64,000 bases of DNA from NCBI RefSeq assembly GCF_000247695.1, contig NW_004624805.1, positions 5,068,397 through 5,132,396 of the forward strand, given 5' to 3'. Below the pieces are notes generated by a model. It did not search any database. It saw nothing but the letters and a program-made list of their open reading frames with translations, and was not told where the DNA came from. A program made the position numbers and the translations under genes. Shown here piece by piece: positions 33,590 through 45,096 of the stretch. This DNA is from Heterocephalus glaber (Eukaryota > Chordata > Mammalia > Rodentia > Bathyergidae). How positions within the stretch are numbered: the stretch's first letter is position 1; every line of letters starts with the position of its first letter.

Positions 33590-34045
33590 TGGCCTCCCTG
33601 CTTGCAGGTTTTTCAGGATGTGTCGCTGCACCCCGACCTCTTTCCCTCCACCCTGTGTCACATTCTGCTTCAGCTGCATTGAAGCGCTGGGACTGTTCTG
33701 CCTATCTTTCACCCCACTCCTTACACATGTGGCTCCATCTTGCCAGCCTCCACCTCCATCTCCTCCCTCTGCTGGCCTCTGTGCATCCCTGACTTCACTC
33801 GATCCGGGGGTCCTTCCACATTCTCCCTGCAGCCTCAGATTGGGGGCCACCCCCTCCCACGCTCCTCCAGCGCCTGTGCGTACCATTTATTGCCTTGTGC
33901 TATAATTGCTTATTTATCCAGCTGCTCAACCTGATTCTGATCACAAGGAACATGTGTTGGTCACTGCCCTCTGGGGCTAGTTGAGTGCTTGCTGCATCGT
34001 AAATGCTTGATAAATATTTGTGAGATTAGCCAATAAATGAGTGAG
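33590..34045 (+). mobile_element. L2 LINE 3' end, continuing
   Basis: The C-rich text resembling L2 (CTTCCACATTCTCCCTGC) is followed by the typical end, here CGTAAATGCTTGATAAATATTTGTGAG. It is probably the same L2 as at 33020-33175, interrupted by the Tigger-type MITE. Confidence 0.45.
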
Positions 34046-36084
34046 GCAAAACTAGGATTCCTTCCAAGTAAGCAAACCTAACTTATCAGCTGTCCTAATT
34101 CATATACAATGAGAAAAAGGCTTTAAAGTTTTGTACCAGGAACCCTGTTAAATACACTGGTGGAAGAACTGAAAATACAGACTAGAAAATTGTTATCCCA
34201 CTATTACATAATTCAGGCTCACTGGGGAGGTGTTGGCAAATAGCGCGTGCCAGGTATATGTCACCTCGTTAACATTAGCTAACTTTAGCTGAACCTGGTA
34301 TTATTTCACCATTTCCTCTTTAGCGCACTGTTCAGGATAAGCTGTTATTCTGAGCACGGCACCAGTTTCCCTCTAATGAGACATCTTTGTGCTGTGGAAT
34401 AGTCAAGCCTGACATGGAGGAGTCAACCCGGCACCAAGAAGCTGCGTCCACTCGCTCAGGACTTGCGTGCTGAGCCTGCTGTGTTTCTGGGGCAGAGGTT
34501 TTGTGGGACAACTGAGAATCCCTGGAGTCGCAGGGGGAGCCCTGGCAGGAAAGGGAGCTCATTCCAGATGCATCCCGTGGAGACCCTTGGAGGGAGGGCT
34601 GAGTGCAGAGGTGTGCCTGGGGTCAGGGAACCAACTCTGCTCTTCCTGTCTCCTACATCTCTAGCCTCGTGAGCCCTGGGGCTGAGGAAGGACGGAGCTG
34701 GGGTTGCCCAGAGGGAGCTACTTCTGGAACCTTGGCCTGGGGCAAGGTGAGAACAGGGGAGGACCCTCCATCCTTCTCCTTTTGCCTCCCATCTTATGGC
34801 AGTGTCTCCCACTAGCTGGACCTGAAGCCAGAGGACCAGGGATCCTAGTGATGCCCTTCCCCAGGCTTGGCCTCCAGGGGCAGGGGGAAGGTGGGAGATG
34901 GGTCTAGGACGGCAGACGCTCACCACCATGGTCCCCATGAACACGTTCACCGCAGGCTGTCACTCGAATGCCCCTCGCTGCTGCCCGGTGGCCCGGATTT
35001 GAATTTGATTGTTCCCGCCAGCTGGAACCACAGCTGGGACCTTTCTGACTGTCCCATCGGGCAGTTTGCACTGCTTCTCAGGGGGTCTTTGATGACAGCA
35101 ATGCAAAAAAAGTTACAGTTCCTCAAGGAAAACATTACAATGGTATAAAAAACTGTCATACTGGCCATCTGTGGTGCAGCGGTTGTGAATGCATATTATA
35201 TACACCAGCAGTGGGTACTTGTAAGATTTCTGTGTTGAACCCGAGAGAATTAATTGTTGATAAACTCTTCACAAGTATGAAGACATTTAATTTAATGCAA
35301 TAAATTTGTTGATTGTCATCATTTTAAATTGGTATGAAGAGCATTAAATAATATTTATGTTTGGGCAGTAATTATTCAGATTCAAACAACTAGATTTGGG
35401 TCATTTATAGACGTTTTATTAATTTTCTTGGTAAAAAGACTGGCAAAAGTGATTAGCTCTGTTTGTGCCACAGTGCTGCAAGCTGCTCCCTGGTGCCGAA
35501 AGCCAGTGAGATTGTGTCTGTAATGTGATATGTTTGTGCTTTCCTACTCCAGTGGCGTGGGTCACCCATTGTTGCTGGAAGGAAATTTAGCTTCCACATC
35601 TGTCCTGCTTGCTTTCTCCTCTTCTCCTTTCCAGTCTTCTTTCGGACTTCCTTTGCTGAATTCTCATCGCCATGCCCAGTGGTGAAAGTACACATGCCCT
35701 TTCTGGCTTGCTCTTCTCCCTCGGATGGGAGAAGCAGCCATAGAAAATCCCCTCTTCCTTCACATCCGCTCTTGGGAGGTTTGTGAGCACTTGGATGGCA
35801 CCCACCTGGTGTTGACCTTGGCCCTCTCCTGAGAAGAGCCATTGTGCAGACCAAGCTCCGAAAGTTCCAGGGGTCCCGCCCTGGCCCTCGCCAGGAGGTC
35901 TCTGGACACTTGCTGCTGTCCCGGCAGTAGGAGGGCTTGTGTGGAAGTCACCAGTGCGGCCCTGCTCTTTAGGCTCTGAGCTTGCTGCTGCTGAACTTGG
36001 AGGGGTGCAGTATCCTTCAAAATATCCAGAGCTTTCACTAAATCAGATGAGCCGTCGCCCCAAGTTGTTTGAATTGTATGACTT
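34046..36084. other. unique DNA, no supported gene
   Basis: It includes an AT-rich stretch near 35150-35450. GC-rich frames at 34456-34950 on both strands overlap and have no domain. Confidence 0.35.
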
Positions 36085-36272
36085 TTTTTGGTTGGTCCTG
36101 GGAATTAAACCCAGGACCTTTGCACTGAGCTTCATCCCCAGCCCCTTTTTAGTCTGTATTTTGGAACTGTGTCTTGCTAAATTGCTAAGTTGCCCAGGCT
36201 GGGCTCGGATTTGTGATCGTCCTGCTTCAGCCTTCCAGAGTGCTAGGATGACAGGCATGAGCTGCCATGTGC
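36085..36272 (-). mobile_element. B1-dID SINE, minus strand
   Basis: The ID half (GGAATTAAACCCAGGACC, CTGAGCTTCATCCCCAGCC) is left of B1 (AAGTTGCCCAGGCTGGGCTC, CTTCAGCCTTCCAGAGTGC). Confidence 0.9.
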
Positions 36273-37930
36273 AGGTTCACCTGTAGGCACCCCCTGCCCT
36301 GTATGGGCACAGCTGGAGCTCGGTGCCTCACGCTGAGGGTCTCATGTGTCTCTTGCAAATCTCTGGGGCTTTTTAGACTTGAGCTTTGATGCAGTCATAG
36401 GATGAATACTTAAAAAATTATTTTACGATAAATTGTATTAGCCTCATTTTCTTGTTTTTAAAAATTTATGCTTCCTCCACCTTGTGCTTATTGCCCTATT
36501 ATTGCAGTAGAGAAAAGAAGAAAACATGAAAGCAATAAGCCAAGTGTTCGAGGCAGTTTTGTGCCTCGTTAATCAGACACACATCTCATCCCCTGTGCCC
36601 TCGGCGCCCGTAATCCCTGCTTGTTGGGGCAGAGGTGGAGCCCGAGCACTGCTTGGTGGCTGGCTTTCGGGGTGTGAGAGCCAGGGCTCAGGGGGCCTGT
36701 GCGAGTGGGGGCCGGGGTCACTCTGAGGCTGAGTGAGAATCGAGGGAGAGAGACAGGGTGGGAGCTGGGGGAGGGACTGACCTTGGATTCCCCCAGGAGA
36801 ATCGTATGCAGGTCAGTAAGTGGCGCCCTCAGCTCCTGCAAGGAACAGTGAGTTTAAAAGATGCCTCTGTCCTCAGTGAAGTCTCCTGTGCGTCTGCATC
36901 GCTCCTGCCTGAGCACCGAGGGGCCAGCGGGCCGGGATGTCCGCCCTCTGCTGCAGTAGGGCTTCTCGCCTGGCCTGAGTGACCGCGTCTGGCTTCTTCC
37001 TTCTTTGCTCCTTCCCTCAGGGGACTCCCTGGGGAAGCCAGAGTGATGGCTGAGGGCCATCTTTTCAGTATTACATTTGCAGTTTGACAACCTTCTCACT
37101 TCCAGGGAGGATGGAGGCTATTCTTGGCAACCTCTGCCAGCTCCGGCCTGTTTTTCTCAGATGTCATGGTGCCTCCAGCTGTGACTTTCCTGTCAGCCAC
37201 TGGAGTCCAGAGTCACCCAGAAGGGCTGGCTGCGTGTCTGGTGTCATTTGCCCGGGGCGCTCTGTGCGAGTCTGGGGAGTGGTGGTGTCTGGTTTCTGCG
37301 GCCCTTGGGAGAATGTGGGCAGCTTCTCTCACAGGCGACTCGGAGGTGGGGAGGTGTTCCACCCACAGACGTGGGCTGGAACTTGCCGGTGGTGGTGGGG
37401 ATTCCATGAGGCTGAGAAGTGCTCTTTCATCAGCCCCCCAGCGTCTGAAGGCACCCTGGGAAGTGAGGCTGAGGCTCATTTGTCTGCTGTCTGTGTGGCT
37501 CTGGAAGAGCCAGCTAGGGCTCAGTTTGAATCCAGAGACTTTTGTTTTCCTTCCAAAGTGAGAATGAATGAATGAATGAATGAAGGCTGCCAGGGTGCCA
37601 GCCCTTGCCTGTGCATTCCCTGAAGACTCCCCATTATCCAGCATCTTGGTGACTCGCCACAGTCCTCTGCTCCCATTGGGTCCAGTCCATTCTTGGGACC
37701 TCTGGAAGCAGCTTCTGCTGGCTACTCCCCACATGGGACAGTTTCAGTGGTGGTCAGTGCCGCTCAGTAAGGGGAGGCCCTTTGGAAAAGTCTTGGATGA
37801 GGTGCGTAATGCAGAGAGAACGCAGATGCTACGTAGAGATGTAACAGGGCCTGCGCCGGCTCAGGAGTCCCTAAGAGAACCAGACTGTGCCCAAGTTGGG
37901 CACAGGGCAGGTAGGACGTGAATGTCACCC
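36273..37930. other. unique GC-rich DNA with GAAT repeat
   Basis: There is a (GAAT)n tract at 37562-37585. Overlapping frames of up to 173 codons on both strands near 37084-37734 show no domain and are treated as chance. Confidence 0.35.
37562..37585 (+). repeat. (GAAT)n microsatellite
   Basis: About six GAAT units in a row. Confidence 0.95.
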
Positions 37931-38600
37931 GCGAAAGGCTCATAAACCACATGCCAGGGGTGGGTCCGCTTTATCTCAGCAGCCTCCGTGTTGCCCACCG
38001 TGCTGTTCCCCTTCTGGAGATCGGAGCCGCAGGGAGCTCCGCCTCCCGGCCGGAAGCCTTTCCCCTCGGCGGCGGCGGGCGGGCGGCTTTCACGGCTGCC
38101 CTTTCCCCGGAGATTGTGGGTTAATGACATCGCTGCCCAGTGTCCTCCCTCAGACCGCAGGCTTCGTGACCAGGGCTTCTTCTCGAGCCTTGTTTCCCGC
38201 TCCAGGAGCACAGTTATTTTCCCCCTCACATTTAAGGGTTGATTTTTAAAATTTTTCCTTTTTCAGAAAAAATACAGTTGTGGTCGACTTTCTTGCCCCC
38301 ACCCCGTTTCGTCTGGCTGTTCAGAGAACAGAGGGGGCAAAATGAGGCCGAGGGGAGCAGCGTCTGATGACGCGGGGGCTTCCAGACTCTTGCTGGCGTT
38401 TCCCAGGATGCCTTCTGTGAGGATGCAGAAACCCTCAGACAAGGGAAAAACAAGGTCACGGGCCGAGAGCATTTCGCAGGCACGGCCTGAGGAGCCTGCG
38501 ACAGCCACGCGCTTGGGGCTCCTCCTCGGCAGCCTCAGGGCTGCGGCCTCGTCCTCCGTCCTCTGACCTCCCTGGGGCCAGCTGTGTGGAGAACCTTGCA
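37930..38600. promoter_or_regulatory. CpG-rich block with ETS-type site, possible promoter
   Basis: CpG is dense at 38020-38110, including a GGCGGCGGCGGGC run. An ETS-type CCGGAAG lies at 38050-38056. CpG continues at lower density to about 38560. No TATA box and no recognised exon were found. This is the best promoter candidate in the window, but direction and transcript are unknown. Confidence 0.38.
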
Positions 38601-38721
38601 CGGGCAGAGCGGCTGAGTGGCTGTGGGCAGGCCGCCCTCCTGGGGGAGCCTTCGTATTTTCAGATAGTTTTGATGTACGTCGCAGAGAAAAGCATGCTCC
38701 CTCCCTCCCCTGCCTTGTTCT

Positions 38722-38898
38722 TTTGTGTACTGAGGATGAAGTCCTGGGCCTTCGCCCTGCCCTGAGCTCGGTCTCTAGCCCTCTGGTTTTTGAGACAGGG
38801 TTTCACTAAGTTGCGCAGGCTGGCCTCTGACTTGTGATCCTCCTGCCTGTCTCCCGGAGTGCTGAGATTACAGGAGTGTGTGCCCCCACGTCCGGCTT
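38722..38898 (-). mobile_element. B1-dID SINE, minus strand
   Basis: The ID half (CTGAGGATGAAGTCCTGGGC) is followed by B1 (TTGAGACAGGGTTTCACTAAG, TTGCGCAGGCTGGCC, GAGATTACAGGAGTGTG). Confidence 0.85.
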
Positions 38899-39014
38899 CT
38901 GGTGCTTTCTTGCCTGCAATAACCAGCCCTAAGGTTTCCACTTCCAAATATTTTGCTTAAACTTGTGGTATTTTTCAAATCGCGACTGGCCAGAGGGTGA
39001 TGGTGCATCTGGCG

Positions 39015-39091
39015 CGGCGGTGAACCTGCGGCACGCGGGCCGCAGCAGGCTGTCTGTAGCATTGGGTGCTCTGAAAGGTTGGCCATTGCTG
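39015..39091 (+). mobile_element. hAT-like MITE, copy A
   Basis: This 77-bp element has the left end GGTGAACCTGCGGCACGC and the right end AAAGGTTGGCCATTGCTG. It aligns with copy B over its whole length. The right terminal repeat is mutated and no clear 8-bp target duplication is seen. Confidence 0.55.
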
Positions 39092-39307
39092 GTGCAGAGT
39101 GTGTGGGCCCACTTGTGAGGTCTGGCAAGTGGCTCCGCCTCCAGGGTCTCTGCGGATGAACCCTGCAGGGCTCGTGGTTCTCCAGTGTGCGTGGAGCCTG
39201 GCTCGTGGGGGCCAGTGCACGGCCACTCAGTGATCAGGAGCAGGGACAGGCCTGCTTCTCATCAGTATTGTGACGCAGGCTGGGGTCCTGCCTTACACAC
39301 TTCAGAC

Positions 39308-39387
39308 CATTGGTGGCGAACCTGTGGCACGCTTCTGCAGTGGACTGTTTGTTATTATTGAAAGCCCTAAAGGGTTCGCCATCACTG
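39308..39387 (+). mobile_element. hAT-like MITE, copy B, with 8-bp target duplication
   Basis: This 80-bp element has the left end CATTGGTGGCGAACC and the right end GGTTCGCCATCACTG, which are inverted repeats of each other. The flanks CTTCAGAC (39300-39307) and CTTTAGAC (39388-39395) agree at 7 of 8 positions, as expected for hAT insertion. Confidence 0.68.
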
Positions 39388-39479
39388 CTTTAGACCATTC
39401 TTCCTACTAAGCATGACCTCACATTACTGACTCAGAATTAGCTGATGGCTTTCAGGTTAATAGCATCTAGCAGGTGACT

Positions 39480-40130
39480 GCTTGAAGATTCCAGAGACTC
39501 TAAGGACCTATCTTAGCAAATCTCCAGCCATAATTGAGAAGCTTCAAAGTCATTGTGCTATTCTCAAACCTGTTAAACATCACTTACAGTTGACCCAGCT
39601 ATTCCCCTTCTAGGTATCTTCCTGAAAGAGTTAAAGTCATCATGTTACAGGGATCCATGCATACCCGTGTTTATGGCAGCACAATTAATAATAGATAAAT
39701 CTTGGAAGCAGCCTGTTTGTCCATCAACAGATGAATGGGTAAAGAAAATGTGGTATTTATACACAATGGAGTACTACTCTGTCGTAAAGAAGAATAAACT
39801 CGAGACATTTTTAGGAAAATGGTCATACCTTGAGACCATCATGTTAAGTGAAATGAATCAGACACACATGCTTAAATATTACATGGTTTCTATTATATGG
39901 GAAACCCAAAATATAAATAAAGAGCAAAATAAAAAACGGATAATAAGAAATAGGGAGATAGATCTTTTTGCAGAAGGGAACCGAGAGAGATGGAGGGGCA
40001 GGGGCAGGAGGAGAGAGAAAGGGAATGGAAAAAGAATTAGGATGTGTTACGTACGTGTACCGACTCCCCATGAGAAATGTCATCATTGTGTACTGCAAAA
40101 TGGACTAATAAATTTTTTTAAAAAACTAAC
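39480..40130 (+). mobile_element. L1 LINE 3' end (relatively young)
   Basis: The C-terminal ORF2 part is clear: TATGGCAGCACAATTAATAA, GTCCATCAACAGATGAATGG, ATACACAATGGAGTACTAC. Then comes a purine-rich 3' UTR (39990-40040) and an end with AATAAATT plus A run near 40110-40128. A frame of 244 codons (39667-40401) runs from ORF2 into unrelated DNA and is not a gene. Confidence 0.9.
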
Positions 40131-41869
40131 CCTAAACCGTGTGTCCATGTATACTTTTTGGTCACCGAGTGGTGGAAAGAGGAGCAGCCCAGGAGGAGTG
40201 GGAGGGCAGGGGACCAGGATGCAGATTTTAGTCCCCGCTGGAAGCTCTGCCTCGCAGTGGGGCCCCGGCTGGATCCCAGAGCCCTGCTCCGCCCTGCACC
40301 TGTTTCGGAAGGGCCTCCTGCAGATGCTCACCTTTGCGCAGCAGGCCGTGTGGCTGACCCTGCTGTGGCCCTGTTCACCTCTGCAGCTACTTAGCAGCTG
40401 AGGCAGGAGGTCAGGGACCCAGTGTGACCAGGTGTGGTTGTCCCCAGACCCCTCCTCTCTTCCTGACTGTCCTCCCCTTTGTGCCCGCAGGGGTCCAGCA
40501 GGACCAAGACCTCTTTGGTTTGCGTTTCCGAGGGCTGAGGGCTGAGGGTCGCCCATGGCTGCGGTGTTTTCAGAGGCGTCAGGGAATGTGGACGTTTCAT
40601 ACCTCATACCTTGAATGCTGGCAAAGCCTCCTTGCCATCCTTGTGCTGCCCATGCATCTTAGCAAGTCATGTGTTTGCTGAACAGAGGTGTGGATACATC
40701 TGTGCACGCTCCTTTTCAAAGCACAGGCACAGCCATCAGATGTTAGAGCTCGCTGGGTCCCCACCTGTGTTCATAGAGAAAATGAGGTGGGGGCGCTGTC
40801 CCTGGGACCCCAACCTAAGGTTGCCTGAGTCTTGCGTCCTCCATCCGCCCTGCCTTGAGTGCTTGCCCGTGAACGGTCTTGGGGATCATGCCCTGGCACT
40901 GCCCAGCTCGCCTCTGGGCTGGATGAGAGAATGTGAGTGCCCCTCTGCCCAGGACCTCCCTTCCTGGGTGACGTAGGCCTGCCCCTGGCCGCACGGCCAC
41001 TCTAGCCCCCTGGTCCTCCCTCTGGTATGTGTGGGTCACGCACCTGGGGATTTGTTCCTCCTCCAGTGACAAGGGGTCATTGTCTACAGTCTGGCATGTG
41101 CTGTGGACCTAAGGGTTTGCTGAATGCCCCCTCCTCATATTCACAGGAAGCCACATACTCTTACTCAGGCCCTTGCTGACAAGAATTGTCCAGGGAGTGC
41201 AGGGCAGGAGCCATAGAGTATCTGGGAGGGTGGCCAGAGAGGCATTGTTCTGGGTTGTGCTGAGTCTTGCCCATTTGTGTTGTGAAAGGAAAACAACTTT
41301 TGACTTCTGTGAGCTTCACGCTCACTAGTGTTAAGAAGGCGACCGTGGAGCCTTTGGGAACCAGTGTTTGTCCCTGTGGTGAGGAGCTTCCAGCCTCAGT
41401 GGCCCAGAAGCTGTGATGGACCCAGCTCAGACCTGCATGGAGGAGCCTGTCCCTGCCGGCAGAGCCCAGTGGTGGTGTCTGTGTGGCCTGCTGGCATGAT
41501 ACTTTGAAACAGGGGTGAGGAGACCAGAGGTTGGGATGTTGAGCAGAGGTTTGTGGCCGCCAATTAGTATCGAGCCCCATGTCTTGGTCCCCAAGACCTC
41601 CCTAAGTTTGATGGTTTGCTGGGAGGACTCAAGGCCTCAGCCAGTAGTCACACTGATGGCTAAGAATGATGACAGTGACAGGATAGCGAGCCGACCAGGG
41701 GCCGGGAGCGGGGGAGTAAAGGGCTCCTAGGTGAAGTCCAGGGAGAAGACCTAAGCACCTGTGAAGCTGTACAGGAGGCCTTTGGTCCCCCCAGCAAGGA
41801 GTGGTGACAACAGATATCTACCAGGGAAGCTTGTTGGAGACTTAGCATCCAGTTTTTTGTTTTTTTTTT
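40131..41869. other. unique GC-rich DNA, no supported gene
   Basis: Overlapping frames on both strands (for example 40083-40607 minus, 41161-41580 minus) have no domain. Confidence 0.35.
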
Positions 41870-42300
41870 TAATGGACTCTACTTTTGAAACATTTTTCGT
41901 GCACAGCAAAATTGTGTGGACCATGCAGAGTGTTCACATCTCTCCCCGCCCCACCCATGCTCAGCCTCCCCGACTGTCACTGAGCCTGCGTGGATGCCCC
42001 ATGTCACGCCGAGTCCACAGGTGCACTGGGATTCACTCTTGGTGTTACACGCTCTGTGGATCTGGACACATGTTACGATGGCGTGAGTTTCTTGGTGTAG
42101 TGCCGAGAATTTTCACTGCCCTAAAACTCCTCTGTGTTCTGTCGGTTTATCTGTCCCTTCCCTCAATCCTGGTCGCCGCTGATCTTTTCCTGGTATTTGG
42201 TTTTGTCTTTTCCAGAATGCCGTGTAGTTGGTTGGAGTCCTATGGTGGTAGTCCTTTCAGATTGGCTTCTTTTACTTCCGGATTTTTACTGAGAGCTGCT
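41870..42300 (-). mobile_element. old L1 3' end, minus strand
   Basis: The pattern TGGACCATGCAGAGTGTTCA, TTCCCTCAATCCTGGTCGCC and GATTGGCTTCTTTTACTTCC follows the reverse complement of an old L1 3' UTR. It is diverged and the boundaries are soft. Confidence 0.5.
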
Positions 42301-42526
42301 GGTCACTAGGCACCTTCTCCCTGGCAAGCACCAGAATTCCAGGCTCCCAGAAGGAAAGCAGGTGTTGTGCATAAACCACATAGTTTGCATAAACAGTTCA
42401 GGCGCAGTGGGTCACTCTTTTCAGTTAGGCTGACAGGAATCCTTCCAGTCAGGTTCCCAGATACCAGGCAAGGACAGCCTTGCAAGCAGGCCTTTGAAAG
42501 GACAGCGTCAGGCCTGATGTAGTTCT

Positions 42527-42685
42527 GTTTGTGGTACTGGGGATTGAGCCCAGGGTGCACAGAGCCTTTTCAATGTTTGAGACAAGGTTCACTAAGTTGC
42601 CTGGGTTGGCCTTGAAGTTGGGGTCCTCTTGCTTTGGCTTCCTGAGTGGCTGGGATTATAGGTGTGCACCGTGCCTCCTGGTTTA
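42527..42685 (-). mobile_element. B1-dID SINE, minus strand
   Basis: It contains GTACTGGGGATTGAGCCCAG on the left and a B1 body (TTCACTAAGTTGCCTGGG, TGGCTGGGATTATAGGTG) on the right. Confidence 0.85.
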
Positions 42686-44189
42686 GGGCTGCTGTGCACA
42701 CCGCGCTGTGTGCTGACGTCACTGACCTGTCACCCTGAGCGCCCGTCCCTGTCATTTTCACTTGTGATCCCTGACCACAGCCTGCCTTGGATGTGCTGAG
42801 CTAAGCCGCTCTGGGGTTCCCTCCCATCTCTCCTTCACACTGCTCAGGTGGCCTCATTCTTCCTCTGCCCTGCTGGAGTCACACACCTGGCTGCTGTGCT
42901 CTCTAATCAGGAAGAAATGGTGTGCATCCCCCGATATTCATTCAGTTTCTTTCTTAAAAGCTTCTATGGAAATGCTGTTCTGAAGTCCAGGGTATTCCTT
43001 CACCGAGGTCCTGGACGTGTCTTTTTCATGAAGTTGTGCTGTGACGATTTTTATGTTTGTTCCACTGGTCTGGAAGTTAAGTGTTGAATGGAACTTGCCA
43101 GGTATTATTGCTCTGGAGCCAGGAGTTCTGGCTGTGAGTGTTTTGGACTTGTACGAGATGTGGTGTGATGAGAGTCAGGACTTAGAATGCCCACCCGAGC
43201 CTCTCGAGTCAGAGGCATGGCAGTAGAGATGTGGTCAGCCCGCTCTTCAGAGGAAGCCTTTGCTCCACTTCCTGCCTTGCCTGCTTCCACCACACAGTTA
43301 ATGATTTCAGTGAACCAAAAACAAAGAAAGCAACTTGCCTTTGGGTGTTAAATGCAAACTGCATCTTTGGAGGGCACTATGTTAATTTTGTAGAAAGGTA
43401 GAATACTTCTGTTTGATTTCTGCCTTCCACGGAATTTCCCCAAGACCTGAGCCTTTGGTGCGGGATTGTCCCTCTCATCATCTCCTGGTTATTAACCCAG
43501 AGTCATGCAGCCCTCACACATGAGAGACCACACACCGGGCACTGTGGTGTGCATCTCCCGGGAGCTGTCTCAGGTCCCCGTGCCCAGCTGTCGGAGGACT
43601 TTGCTTTATACACCACAGGCTAGAATTATTTTTCTTGTCTACGATGCATCTTTGGAGCCATTCTTAACAGGTGCTTTCTGTGGATGAAAAGGCCTTGGGC
43701 GCCAGAGACCCTGGTTTGTTAGGGTTTAATATTTATTGAAAGCTCTAGTCAGTGGCTGCCTTAATGACAGCAAGGACCACACGTTTTCAGAAGTACTCTG
43801 TGCCCGTGGGTCCCTCTGTGTTCGCAGGAGGCTGCATTATCACCTGGTGAGCTGGAGGCTCAGTTGTGACGCATGCTGTGTGCTCTTCCTGTTTGCCTGC
43901 GTCCTGGGGCCCGGCTGTGGTACCCACAGTGGGTTTTGGCTTTCTGTCCTTGCTTTCCCCTTGTTAGCTTGGCTGCCGTGGAGTCAGTGGGACTGAGCAC
44001 TGCGGGGCCGCTGTCCTGGTGGTTGCACTGGAGCTTGACGTTTCCTGGTCCACAAAGGGATGACCTCGGGCTTGTTTATTCTGCTGTGTCTTTGGTACAA
44101 GGCAGGCTGGCGGGATTTTGTTTTTCCAGACAAAATGAGAAAGACTTTAGTGCCCCGAGTTGTCTTCTTTTCTAGAAGCCAGTCTTTCT
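42686..44189. other. unique DNA, no gene seen
   Basis: No recognised repeat and no exon. Confidence 0.4.
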
Positions 44190-44258
44190 TTCGTTTTGTG
44201 GTACTGGGCATGAGGGCCAGGGCCTCACATGTGCCAGGCAAGTGCCCTGCCACCCAGA
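44190..44258 (-). mobile_element. ID-like SINE, minus strand (old)
   Basis: It contains TTGTGGTACTGGGCATGAGG and CATGTGCCAGGCAAGTGCCC. The end is degenerate. Confidence 0.7.
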
Positions 44259-44322
44259 GAAGGGCAGACGGGCCCCTTGGCCAGGACTCACTCCTCACAG
44301 CTCTTTGTGAAAGTCACACTTC

Positions 44323-44402
44323 AGGGCCAGGGATGTAGCTCAACGGCACTGTGCCCGCCTGGCAGTATGAGGTCCTGAGTTCGATCTCCTGTACCAAAAA
44401 AA
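44323..44402 (+). mobile_element. ID SINE, plus strand, with target-site duplication
   Basis: It contains GGGCCAGGGATGTAGCTCAA, GCCTGGCAGTATGAGGTCC and GAGTTCGATCTCCTGTACC plus A. The flanking AAGTCACACTT is present before and after. Confidence 0.92.
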
Positions 44403-44905
44403 GTCACACTTGAATTATGTAAACTCAGGAGGTAGTAGCTCCGTCCCCTGTGGTTCCTACCATGTGCTAGTCCTGTTGATGTTTTTGGGGGGTTAATTTG
44501 GTGTGATGAGAGCCCTTCCTTTATTTTCCTTCCTCAGTCTGCATGACTCTTCTGCATCTGTTCTGCCCCGTATTCATAGACGGCACCCCACCCATCCACC
44601 AAGAAGCGCTGGGTAACCTTTTCACAGAAGGCTCCAGCATGCTGAGTGAGTTGGAAATTGTATAAACGGAATGTTTTTGCCCAGAAGTATGAAAAAATGG
44701 AAATTTACAATTTATTTTTAAAGATGTGAAAGAATCTCTTTGGCAAGACAGCATACATCAGTAATAATTCATGTCTTGTTAAAAACTTAGGATGGACCAA
44801 GTTCAATAAAATATAAACCATAGATTCAGAGTTATCAGCAGCTTTTATGAGTGATTTCCTTTCCTTTCCCCTTTCGATTTCCCTCTCCTTTCTTCCCTTC
44901 TGATG
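44403..44905. other. unique DNA
   Basis: Repeat-free DNA with an AT-rich part at 44640-44830 and no exon. Confidence 0.35.
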
Positions 44906-45096
44906 ATGGTCCTAGGGATTGAACCCAGGGCCCTCACCATTCCTGAACTACTTCCTCAGCCCTTTTTCATTACTTACCTTGAGAGAGAGTCTCAGGACAT
45001 CATTCAGTTGCCCAGGCTGAGCTTAAATTTGTGATCCTCGTGTCTCAGCCTCCCAGGATGCTGGGATTACAGCCTGGAGCCACCACGTACAGGTCT
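44906..45096 (-). mobile_element. B1-dID SINE, minus strand
   Basis: The ID half has CCTAGGGATTGAACCCAGGG. The B1 half has TTGAGAGAGAGTCTCAGGAC, TCTCAGCCTCCCAGGATGC and TGGGATTACAGCCTGGAGC. Confidence 0.88.

Larger units (their letters stand above)
38899..39479. other. unique DNA carrying two hAT-like MITEs
   Basis: Apart from the two short elements at 39015-39091 and 39308-39387, the stretch is unique, with no exon. Confidence 0.4.

Noticed and set aside
34456..34950. A 164-codon minus-strand frame
   Set aside because: Pro/Gly/Arg-rich low-information composition with plus-strand frames in the same place.
37084..37734. Overlapping frames of 145-173 codons on both strands
   Set aside because: There is no domain, no splice context that can be supported, and the plus and minus frames are mutually exclusive.
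39667..40401. A 244-codon frame
   Set aside because: It begins in L1 ORF2, passes the L1 3' UTR and poly-A and continues into unrelated DNA, so it is a repeat artefact.
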